The translations under genes were made by a program, and so were the position numbers. Shown piece after piece: positions 1 through 5,224 of a DNA stretch of 5,224 nucleotides (the first letter of the stretch is position 1; each line of letters begins with the position of its first letter). Origin of the DNA: CAZFDT01 sp964518335 (lineage in GTDB: Bacteria > Planctomycetota > Phycisphaerae > Phycisphaerales > Phycisphaeraceae); NCBI GenBank assembly GCA_964518335.1, contig CAZFDT010000143.1:1-5224 (forward strand). The letters are read 5' to 3'. The notes under the pieces are model-generated. The model was given only the letters and a program-made list of their open reading frames with translations, made no database searches and was not told where the DNA came from.

Positions 1-70
1 GCAGCGTCATCTGCTGGCGAAGATTCCGTCAAGAGTTCTTTTAGGTGCTCTAAGTTATAGACCGTGTGGC

Positions 71-99
71 GGGGTACACTAGTGTGGATTGTTCACGCC
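71..99 (+). repeat. Element-end-like sequence, remnant of the same IS type as 2778-3232
   Basis: This stretch aligns with the left end of the small element at 2778-2805: about 22 of 28 aligned bases agree, with one single-base gap, and most differences are transitions. Shared blocks in order are GGGGT, CAC, AGTG, GGAT and ACGCC. The alignment even brings a minus-strand stop codon (TGA, 93-95) to almost the same place as the transposase stop at 2799-2801. The two copies are direct repeats. Upstream and downstream sequence does not match, so only a terminus seems to remain. It overlaps the TTG at 89, which argues for the downstream start of the membrane-protein gene. The alignment was done by eye. 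Confidence 0.5.
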
Positions 100-2698
100 C
101 GTTGAGGACGGGGCCTCGGTACGCCATGCACTTGGACAGAAAGCAGCCGAATTGGTGAGCATGCGAACTGTCGTAGCGATGCTGCTGGGACTCATGCTCG
201 GTGTGGGTGTGGCCGCCTTCACATACTTCAACGATGCGGTCATTCGCCAGACCATGTTCATTGGGAACTTCCTGCCGATCTCGGTGTTCGGATTGGTCAT
301 CCTGCTGCTGCTGTTGGTCAATCCGTTGTTGCGCGTGGCCGGACCACGGTGGTCCTTAAGTCCAGGACAGATCGCGATCATTACCGCGGTCGCGTTGTCG
401 GCTTGTGCGTGGTCCGGATCGAACTTCCTCCGGTCGTTTGTGCCTTCCACATCCCTGCCGTCCCATTTGGTCAAGAACAGGCCGGCATGGCAATCCACTC
501 ATGTGATGTCATATGTGCCCGGCGGTTCTGCACGCCTGGGGATGGGTCACGTGCGAGACTGGGTGGCGCTGGCTCGCCAGCTTGCCGCATCCGCCGATGC
601 CCCCGATGACATGCGACACGCCATCTGGCGGCGCCTCACCGTCGATGCCCAGCATCTTGTTCGCGAAGTTGCCGCCACCGGCGTCATCGCCCACGCCGAC
701 AAGGCGGCGTTGCTGGAAGCGATCAACGCGGTGATTGAGCAGACCGATGCGGGAGAAGATCCGCTATACACCGACGGGGCGGTGTCTTCGCTGCTGGCCG
801 GCGCGGAAGCGGATGCATTACGGCAGGACCGGGCGACGTGGATGGCTCGGGCCCAGTCACAGACAACGACGAGCACCGATCTCAGGACGCTCACTCTGAC
901 AAAGTTGTCCACGCAGCAGGCAATCGATCGTGTGGGCGAGATTGACAGGTCACTCAATCGGTTGGCCATGGTGCGGATCATGCCGGAGGTTTTGTTACCT
1001 CCGCCGCGTGGTGAAGGTCTCTTGCTCAACGGCGGGCGAGGGGATCCCTTCGCGGTCGATACGCTGGTGCGTGGCTGGGACGTGCCGGAGCAGCCGCTGC
1101 ATCTGAACGAGCTGCCTTGGCGCGAGTGGTGGCCGACCATCCGCCTATGGGGCGGAATGGCATTGGCGCTCGGATTGGCCGCGATTTGTCTCGCGCTCAT
1201 CGTGCATCCGCAATGGTCGGAGCGCGAGCTGCTGGCTTACCCGATCCCTCGCCTGATCGAAGAGCTTGTTAAGCGCGACGCACACCGTTTGTTTCCCAAC
1301 GTCGCCCACAACCGCTTGTTCTGGTACGCCGTGATTGGCATGCTGGCCCTACATGGCCTCAATGGACTGAGCGTCTGGTTCCCCTCGGTCCCCGGTATCC
1401 GCCTGAATTTGTCACTGGAAGCCTTGCAGGCGCTGTTTCCCAACACCCGTCGCGTCAATCTGGCGTATGCAGCGTTCGCGCCGACGATCTATCTGTCGGC
1501 GATGGCGTTCGCATACTTCCTGGCGTCCAGCGTGTCGTTCAGCGCGGGAATCGCCTTGTATGCGTGGATGCTGCTCGGCTCAATCATGGTGGCCAACGGC
1601 GTCGCGTTTGAGAACAACGACTACGAAGGGGGCGGTCAGGGGCAAATGCTTCGGTTCGGCGGCTATGTCGCCGCCGGCATCATGATCATCTACATCGGCC
1701 GTCGGTACTACGCCAACGTGGCGGCCAGTGCGTTGGGACTGGCCCGCCACGAGCAGACACCCACCTATGCGACCTGGGCTGCGCGGCTCATGTTGCTCTT
1801 TCTGAGTGTGGCGGTCGTGCTTGGCTGCCAGGCGGGACTGGATCCATGGATGAGCGCGACGCTGGTCTTGCTGTGCATGTTGACGTACCTGGTGATCAGC
1901 CGGATCGTAGCCGAGACGGGGATCTTCTTTGTGCAGGCGCGGTGGTTGCCCATGGCCGTGCTGACCACGCTGCTCGGCGCCGAGGCGATTGGGCCGACGA
2001 CCTACATTGCGTTGACCCTGGCGAGCATGATGCTCGTCGGCGATCCGCGTGAAGCCCTGATGCCCTTCGTGGTCAATGGCCTGCAGATGGGTGATCGTGT
2101 GGCACGTGTCAATCTGGCCCGGCTCGCCCGCGCGATGGCGGTCACGACCGTGCTGGCGTTCGTCGTGGCGATGGCGATCACGTTCTACGTGTCGTACAAC
2201 CGCGGGATCAACTTTGCAGACGAGTGGGCGACCCAGTACCTGCCGTATCTGCCGTTCAATCGCCTGTCGGTGATCACGGCCGATCTGACCGCCACCAACC
2301 GTCTCAACGATGCCCTCGAAGTCTCCGGGCTTGCACGGTTGACGCGAATCAACCCTTCGCCCGGCGCATACTGGTGGCTTGGTCTTGGCATGGCGCTTGT
2401 CTTCGGGACGGCGTTTGCACGCTTGCGACTGTCGTGGTGGCCTATCCATCCCGTGCTGTTTCTGGTGTGGGGCACCCATCCCAACTGCCGGTTCCACTTC
2501 TCGTTTCTTCTTGGATGCCTGGTCAAGGTCGTGGTGACACGGACAATGGGCGCCAGCGGCTATCAGACGCTCAAACCGCTGATGGTCGGCATCATCGCGG
2601 GAGAGCTGCTCGCAGGCTTGTTCTGGATCGGCGTCGGAGCGATCTACTTCATCGCGACAGGCCAGATCCCCAGGAGCTTTACGATTTTCCCGTCTTGA
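89..2698 (+). CDS. DUF6785/DUF6784-type polytopic membrane protein
   Basis: Large integral membrane protein of the DUF6785 (N-terminal) plus DUF6784 (C-terminal) type, distantly reminiscent of oligopeptide-transporter-like proteins; its substrate and role are unknown. Residues counted from the TTG at 89: hydrophobic helices near 26-48, 61-82 and 91-112; a long soluble loop about 120-345; then about a dozen more hydrophobic segments from 350 to 853. Family-like landmarks are NPLLR (78-82), WSERELLAYPIPRLIEEL (376-393), HNRLFW followed by HGLNGL, RIVAETGIFFVQ (605-616), and the C-terminal WWPIHPV (783-789) with a following LLGCLVKVVV helix and a GELLAGLFWIGVGA helix. From memory, relatives are usually nearer 600-700 residues; the extra length sits mainly in the 120-345 loop. 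The TTG start overlaps an element-end-like sequence and lacks a clear ribosome-binding site. The in-frame ATG at 161, just before the first helix (MRTVVAMLLG), is the likelier start and gives 845 residues. An in-frame stop at 80-82 closes the frame upstream. Confidence 0.82.
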   Translation: MFTPVEDGASVRHALGQKAAELVSMRTVVAMLLGLMLGVGVAAFTYFNDAVIRQTMFIGNFLPISVFGLVILLLLLVNPLLRVAGPRWSLSPGQIAIITAVALSACAWSGSNFLRSFVPSTSLPSHLVKNRPAWQSTHVMSYVPGGSARLGMGHVRDWVALARQLAASADAPDDMRHAIWRRLTVDAQHLVREVAATGVIAHADKAALLEAINAVIEQTDAGEDPLYTDGAVSSLLAGAEADALRQDRATWMARAQSQTTTSTDLRTLTLTKLSTQQAIDRVGEIDRSLNRLAMVRIMPEVLLPPPRGEGLLLNGGRGDPFAVDTLVRGWDVPEQPLHLNELPWREWWPTIRLWGGMALALGLAAICLALIVHPQWSERELLAYPIPRLIEELVKRDAHRLFPNVAHNRLFWYAVIGMLALHGLNGLSVWFPSVPGIRLNLSLEALQALFPNTRRVNLAYAAFAPTIYLSAMAFAYFLASSVSFSAGIALYAWMLLGSIMVANGVAFENNDYEGGGQGQMLRFGGYVAAGIMIIYIGRRYYANVAASALGLARHEQTPTYATWAARLMLLFLSVAVVLGCQAGLDPWMSATLVLLCMLTYLVISRIVAETGIFFVQARWLPMAVLTTLLGAEAIGPTTYIALTLASMMLVGDPREALMPFVVNGLQMGDRVARVNLARLARAMAVTTVLAFVVAMAITFYVSYNRGINFADEWATQYLPYLPFNRLSVITADLTATNRLNDALEVSGLARLTRINPSPGAYWWLGLGMALVFGTAFARLRLSWWPIHPVLFLVWGTHPNCRFHFSFLLGCLVKVVVTRTMGASGYQTLKPLMVGIIAGELLAGLFWIGVGAIYFIATGQIPRSFTIFPS

Positions 2699-2777
2699 TG
2701 CCCGCGTGGAGATATGGCCAGTTGTTGATGCTGGGAACCGCGCATCATTCCACGTGATTCATATCATCCGGCGATTC
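2699..2777. other. Short spacer after the membrane-protein gene
   Basis: No gene and no stem followed by a T-run is seen. CGTGGA (2706-2711) could pair with TCCACG (2750-2755), but the loop is nearly 40 bases and this is not a convincing terminator. Confidence 0.4.
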
Positions 2778-2798
2778 GGGGTCCACAGTGCGGATGAC
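2778..2798 (+). repeat. Left terminal inverted repeat of the small element
   Basis: GGGGTCCACAGTGCGGATGAC, immediately followed by TTA, the complement of the transposase stop codon. It matches the right end at the outer GGGGT-x-CA and at an inner TGAC shifted by two bases. A closely similar copy in the same orientation lies at 71-99. Confidence 0.5.
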
Positions 2799-3146
2799 TT
2801 ACGCCGCCCGCCGGTAGCAGTGCTTCAGCAGTCCGCCCAGCCGCTCGCGGCACTCAATGTCCCCGATTGGCTCCGCTGGCAGATCGCCGCCACACGGCGC
2901 ACGACCGATGATCCACCGCGTGAACCTGCGCGGTGAGACGATCGTGATCAGCTCCCGGATCGCCGAGCCTACCTTTGTCCCCAGTTTCACCAGTCGCGCC
3001 TTCTCGGCATCCGTCACCGTCACCCGCTTAGGCAGCTTCGACCGCAGCACCTCGTTCTCGGCTTTCAGGTACTGGACCTGGGCCGCGAGGTCCCGGTGCG
3101 TGGCGGACGCGAGGACACGTAGGAGGGGGTGGAAGAACCGTGCCAC
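2799..3146 (-). pseudogene. Transposase with DDE integrase core deleted in frame (N- and C-terminal remnants)
   Basis: An ORF of 115 residues with a GTG start at 3146 (VARFFHPLL...), preceded by AGGAG on the minus strand (3156-3160) at nine bases' spacing. A longer upstream ATG in frame adds a proline/arginine-rich stretch that looks untranslated. Residues 18-38 (HRDLAAQVQYLKAENEVLRSK) are a likely short coiled coil, and residues 40-78 (KRVTVTDAEKARLVKLG...ITIVSPRRFTRWI) match the DNA-binding N-terminus of an integrase-core transposase common in Planctomycetes. Residues 97-115 (DIECRERLGGLLKHCYRRAA at the end) match the extreme C-terminus of the same family. Intact members are, from memory, about 350 residues with a DDE core between these parts; all of that is missing. 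The join lies near residues 78-92 (about 2871-2915) and keeps the frame. It cannot catalyse transposition, though it might still be made and bind DNA. The exact IS family was not assigned. Confidence 0.78.
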
Positions 3147-3155
3147 GTTGATATG

Positions 3156-3160
3156 CTCCT
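3156..3160 (-). promoter_or_regulatory. Ribosome-binding site that fixes the GTG start of the transposase remnant
   Basis: AGGAG on the minus strand, nine bases before the GTG at 3144-3146. It supports the start at VARFFHPLL, where intact relatives begin with an equivalent MARFFHPLL-type N-terminus (recalled). Confidence 0.6.
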
Positions 3161-3213
3161 GGTGGCAGGCGATCCGTCGCCTTGGGTGCCGCGTTTTCGG
3201 GGGCGGCGGGTGC

Positions 3214-3232
3214 GTCAGAATAAATGTACCCC
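3214..3232 (-). repeat. Right terminal inverted repeat of the small element
   Basis: Read on the minus strand this is GGGGTACATTTATTCTGAC, the imperfect partner of 2778-2798. With three flanking bases (to 3235) its outer tip is GGCGGGGTACA, which is an exact inverted copy of bases 68-78. Confidence 0.5.
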
Positions 3233-3426
3233 GCCGGAACCAGCTGCGAAACACGACGCGGCACCGTCGCCGGGGCGACTGCCACAGGGGCTGACGGCTC
3301 AGCCGTATCGCGCTCGCGCCATTCCGTTGAACAAAGCCGCTGCGCGGCAGCGTTGGAGTCGTAGGTCAATGGCATGTCGGGACGTTTGAGGTGGTTGGGG
3401 GCCGCCGCGTGGTCCCTGTTTACGCT
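3233..3426. other. Non-coding gap between the small element and the IS91-like unit, with compact hairpins
   Basis: No convincing gene is seen here. Three small perfect inverted repeats are present: GTCGC/GCGAC (3266-3270 with 3275-3279), ACGGC/GCCGT (3294-3298 with 3302-3306) and CGCTGC/GCAGCG (3338-3343 with 3347-3352). None is followed by a T-run, so they are not intrinsic terminators. The terminal (terIS) end of the IS91-like element must lie somewhere in or near this gap; hairpins are common at HUH element ends, but I cannot place the boundary from one copy. Confidence 0.45.
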
Positions 3427-3464
3427 CGTCTCCTTTGGATGGGTCACCCCTTTTCAAGGAGACG
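3427..3464 (+). promoter_or_regulatory. Hairpin sequestering the recombinase ribosome-binding site
   Basis: CGTCTCCTT (3427-3435) is the exact reverse complement of AAGGAGACG (3456-3464). The right arm contains the Shine-Dalgarno sequence AAGGAG (3456-3461), seven bases before the ATG at 3469. Inside the loop a further GGG/CCC pairing (3441-3443 with 3447-3449) can extend the fold. Any transcript starting upstream of 3427 would carry a nine-base-pair stem hiding the ribosome-binding site, so translation of the recombinase and the coupled transposase should be low. This resembles how some insertion sequences avoid activation by read-through from neighbouring genes. That role is inferred; the pairing is directly visible. 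Confidence 0.7.
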
Positions 3465-3468
3465 CACG

Positions 3469-4341
3469 ATGGGACAACTGCGCGATCGGATGGAAGAGGA
3501 CCTGGTGCTCAAGGGCTACCGCCCTTCGACGCGGAAGATCTACCTGCTGTACGCCCGGCGGCTGGCGGCGCACTACCGGCGGTCGCCGCGGGAGCTGGGT
3601 GAGGTGCAGGTGCGGGCGTTTCTGTTGCACCTGCTGCAGGTCGAGCAGGTGTCGTATCAGACGTACCGGCAGGTGCTGGCGGCGTTGCGGTTCCTGTACA
3701 CGGTGACGCTGGGCCGGCCGTGGACGGTGCAGCGGATTCCGTTTCCACGGCTGCACGCGGTTCGGGCGCCGGTGCTGTCGGCCCAGCAGGTCTGGGCACT
3801 GTTGGCGGCGGTGAAGCAGCCCCGCTACCGAGTGCTGCTGGCGACGATCTATGGGGCAGGGCTGCGGATCAGCGAAGGTTGTCGGCTGCAGGTCAAGGAC
3901 ATCGACTCGCAGCAGATGGTGCTGCATGTGCGTGACGGCAAGGGCGGGGTGGATCGCGACACGCTGCTGTCGCCGCGGATGCTGGCGATGCTGCGGGCGT
4001 ACTGGCTGGTCGAGCGGCCGACGACGTGGCTGTTCCCCGGCCGGACACGAGCCAGGCACGTGTCGGTGGAGAGCGTGCGGACGGTGTTCCGCGCGGCGCG
4101 TGATGAATGCGGCCTGGATGGCCGCTGCACGCCCCACACCCTGCGGCACAGCTTCGCCACCCACCTGCTGGAGGCGGGCACGGAGCTGATCGTGATCCAG
4201 GCGCTGCTGGGTCATCGCTCACTGCGCACCACGGCCATCTACACGCACCTGCGCACCGACCACATCCGCAGAACGGTCAGCCCACTGGACCTGTTGCCCC
4301 CCGCCACCGCAAGCGATCCTGCCGCGACGCCGGGGAGTTGA
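3469..4341 (+). CDS. Tyrosine recombinase / integrase, IS91-associated
   Basis: A complete 290-residue tyrosine recombinase, a DNA strand-exchange enzyme that cuts through a covalent 3'-phosphotyrosine. The ATG at 3469 is chosen because AAGGAG (3456-3461) sits seven bases before it; the frame remains open upstream but lacks such a signal. Residues 1-85 form the N-terminal SAM-like core-binding domain (LRDRMEEDLVLKGYRPSTRK...Y). The catalytic domain runs about 100-270 with all the expected residues: Arg133 in GAGLRISE, Lys158 in DGKGG, His223 and Arg226 in HTLRHSFATH, His249 in LLGHRS and nucleophile Tyr258 in AIYTH. It resembles the XerC/D-like and integron-integrase-like recombinases in layout, but I see no extra integron-integrase insertion. 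It is followed after three bases by the IS91 transposase, whose ribosome-binding site lies inside the end of this gene. Its job is likely to resolve or help integrate the element's intermediates; this is not established. Confidence 0.93.
   Translation: MGQLRDRMEEDLVLKGYRPSTRKIYLLYARRLAAHYRRSPRELGEVQVRAFLLHLLQVEQVSYQTYRQVLAALRFLYTVTLGRPWTVQRIPFPRLHAVRAPVLSAQQVWALLAAVKQPRYRVLLATIYGAGLRISEGCRLQVKDIDSQQMVLHVRDGKGGVDRDTLLSPRMLAMLRAYWLVERPTTWLFPGRTRARHVSVESVRTVFRAARDECGLDGRCTPHTLRHSFATHLLEAGTELIVIQALLGHRSLRTTAIYTHLRTDHIRRTVSPLDLLPPATASDPAATPGS
4332..4337 (+). promoter_or_regulatory. Ribosome-binding site of the IS91 transposase, inside the recombinase gene
   Basis: GGGGAG seven bases before the ATG at 4345 and overlapping the last codons of the recombinase, whose TGA is at 4339-4341. 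The overlap favours translational coupling of the two genes. Confidence 0.55.
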
Positions 4342-4344
4342 GTC

Positions 4345-5224
4345 ATGGACGCTGCAGTGAGCCTGCCTCGACCTCGCCTGGAGGTCGCCGATGTCCTGCG
4401 TGCGCACGGGCCGGCGTATCGGCGTGCGCACACACCCTCCGCCCAGCAGGCCAAGGTGATGCGGCGCCTGAGCGCCTGCCGCACCGCGGCCCTGGGCGGG
4501 CATGTCGATACCTGCGACGACTGCGGCCACCGGGTCGTCAGCTACAACTCCTGCCGCGATCGGCACTGCCCCAGGTGCCAGGCCTCCAAGCGCAAGCAGT
4601 GGCTCGACGCCCGGCTCGAGCGGGTCCTGCCCGTGCCGCACTTCCACGTGGTGTTCACGCTGCCGCACGAACTCAACCCGCTGGTCCTGCGCGATCCCGC
4701 GGCGATCTACAACCTGCTGTTCAGTGCCGCGTCGGCCACGCTGCTGCAGTTGGCCAAGGATCCGCGGCACCTGGGCGCGAAGATCGGCTTCACCGCCGTC
4801 CTGCACACCTGGGGCCAGAACCTGCTGCTGCACCCCCACCTGCACTGTGTCGTGACGGCCGGCGGGCTGGCCGCCTCGGGCGACTGCTGGATCGCCACGC
4901 GGCAGGAGGGCTACTTCCTGCCGGTGAAGGTCATGGGCCGCCTGTTCCGCGGCAAGTTCCTCCATGGCCTGCAGCAACTCTACGACACCGGCGAACTCCA
5001 TTGCGCGGGCAGCACCGCACCGCTGGCCGACCCCGCTGTCTTCGCCAGGCTGCGCGACCAGCTCTACCGTCGCCCGTGGATCGTCTACGCCAAGCCGCCC
5101 TTCGGCGGCGTCAAGGAGGTGTTCAAGTACCTGGGCCGCTACAGCCACCGCGTCGCCATCACCAACTCGCGCCTGGTGCAGATGGACGATCGGCACGTCT
5201 GCTTCAACTACAAGGACTACGCCG
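4345..5224 (+). CDS. IS91-family HUH (Y2) transposase, 3' end outside window
   Basis: An open frame of 293 codons runs from ATG 4345 off the right edge with no stop. It encodes a rolling-circle transposase that nicks single-stranded DNA and stays bound through tyrosine. The N-terminal zinc-binding domain shows Cys57 and Cys60 (TCDDCGH) and Cys70, His74, Cys75 and Cys78 (SCRDRHCPRCQ). The Y2 transposase domain follows: VPHFHVVFTLPHELNPLV, then the HUH motif HPHLHC (His165 and His167, metal ligands), then KYLGRYSHRVAITNSRL with the paired tyrosines Tyr262 and Tyr266 in YxxxY spacing. Family members are, from memory, roughly 370-410 residues, so about 80-120 residues should remain outside. All visible motifs are intact and there is no frameshift, so the enzyme looks functional as far as it can be read. 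It is the second gene of a coupled pair with the recombinase. Confidence 0.95.
   Translation, partial: MDAAVSLPRPRLEVADVLRAHGPAYRRAHTPSAQQAKVMRRLSACRTAALGGHVDTCDDCGHRVVSYNSCRDRHCPRCQASKRKQWLDARLERVLPVPHFHVVFTLPHELNPLVLRDPAAIYNLLFSAASATLLQLAKDPRHLGAKIGFTAVLHTWGQNLLLHPHLHCVVTAGGLAASGDCWIATRQEGYFLPVKVMGRLFRGKFLHGLQQLYDTGELHCAGSTAPLADPAVFARLRDQLYRRPWIVYAKPPFGGVKEVFKYLGRYSHRVAITNSRLVQMDDRHVCFNYKDYA

Larger units (their letters stand above)
2778..3232 (-). mobile_element. Internally deleted, MITE-like IS derivative (~455 bp)
   Basis: A short insertion-sequence derivative bounded by imperfect inverted repeats. The left end reads GGGGTCCACAGTGCGGATGAC from 2778. The right end, read on the minus strand from 3232 inward, is GGGGTACATTTATTCTGAC. 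They share GGGGT-x-CA at the tip and TGAC about ten bases further in. Inside lies a single minus-strand transposase gene that lost its catalytic core; its stop codon directly abuts the left repeat. Without an intact transposase it could move only if a full-length relative acted in trans. I find no convincing target-site duplication: the flanks end ...GGCGATTC on the left and begin GCCGGAAC on the right. The boundaries are therefore inferred from the repeats alone. Confidence 0.55.
3427..5224 (+). mobile_element. IS91-family element with accessory tyrosine recombinase, right part missing
   Basis: Two co-oriented genes, a tyrosine recombinase and an IS91-type HUH transposase, separated by three bases. 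Some IS91-family members are known to carry such a recombinase gene upstream of the transposase. IS91 elements move by rolling-circle transposition, from an origin end downstream of the transposase to a termination end upstream of the genes. The left boundary given is only the start of the regulatory hairpin; the true terminus may be up to about 190 bases further left. The origin end lies beyond the window. Confidence 0.75.

Noticed and set aside
1..70. Possible tail of an upstream gene
   Set aside because: Short stop-terminated frames exist (stops at 58-60 and 80-82), but the peptides are too short to recognise and there is no supporting signal.
1580..2497. Long open frame (305 codons) on the minus strand inside the membrane-protein gene
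   Set aside because: Its His/Arg/Gln-rich composition has no recognisable domain, and the plus strand carries clear membrane helices and family motifs across the same bases. It is a by-product of GC-rich codon use.
2224..2757. Plus-strand open frame of 177 codons overlapping the end of the membrane-protein gene
   Set aside because: It is out of frame with the supported gene, lacks a start signal and has no recognisable domain.
3322..3360. Possible integron attC-like site (GTTGAAC ... GTTGGAG around a GC-rich hairpin)
   Set aside because: The boxes do not fit the RYYYAAC and GTTRRRY consensus, and the neighbouring recombinase shows no integron-integrase-specific insertion.
3028..3447. Minus-strand open frame of 139 codons crossing the right end of the small element
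   Set aside because: It has no ribosome-binding site, is rich in Pro and Ala, overlaps the better supported transposase remnant in another frame, and shows no recognisable family. I considered a host gene interrupted by the element but could not support it.
3454..4215. Open frame of 253 codons on the minus strand opposite the recombinase
   Set aside because: It is low-complexity, Gln/Arg/Pro/His-rich and fully antisense to a gene with every catalytic residue conserved.

Overview
The window looks like an accessory, mobile-element-rich stretch of a GC-rich bacterial chromosome. A planctomycete or a relative in that part of the tree is the best guess. The guess rests on two things recalled from family knowledge, not searched: a large DUF6785/DUF6784-type polytopic membrane protein, and a transposase whose N-terminal and C-terminal signatures are typical of elements abundant in Planctomycetes. 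There are no rRNA, tRNA or CRISPR features.

Layout. Bases 1-88 hold no gene, but from base 71 there is a sequence closely resembling the terminus of the small insertion element found 2.7 kb downstream. Bases 89 (or 161) to 2698 encode one large membrane protein. Bases 2699-2777 are a short gap with no clear terminator. Bases 2778-3232 are a roughly 455 bp MITE-like insertion-sequence derivative. It has imperfect terminal inverted repeats and a minus-strand 115-codon transposase gene whose catalytic core was deleted in frame, joining the N-terminal part to the last ~35 residues. Bases 3233-3468 are non-coding and contain several compact hairpins. The last of these pairs perfectly with the Shine-Dalgarno sequence of the next gene. 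Bases 3469-4341 encode a complete tyrosine recombinase. Three bases later, at 4345, an IS91-family HUH (Y2) transposase begins and runs off the right edge.

How the parts relate. The tyrosine recombinase and the HUH transposase form one translationally coupled two-gene unit. This matches the subgroup of IS91-family elements that carry an accessory recombinase gene. Its origin end (oriIS) should lie just beyond the window. The unit is visibly richer in G/C-ending codons than the membrane-protein gene, consistent with separate origins. The defective small element and the IS91-like element lie side by side, so this looks like an insertion hotspot next to the membrane-protein gene.

The best leads are the hairpin that hides the recombinase ribosome-binding site, the in-frame core-deleted transposase, and the element-end-like sequence at 71-99, which may mean the membrane-protein gene lies between two ends that one transposase could recognise. 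No clearly new multi-gene system is visible.
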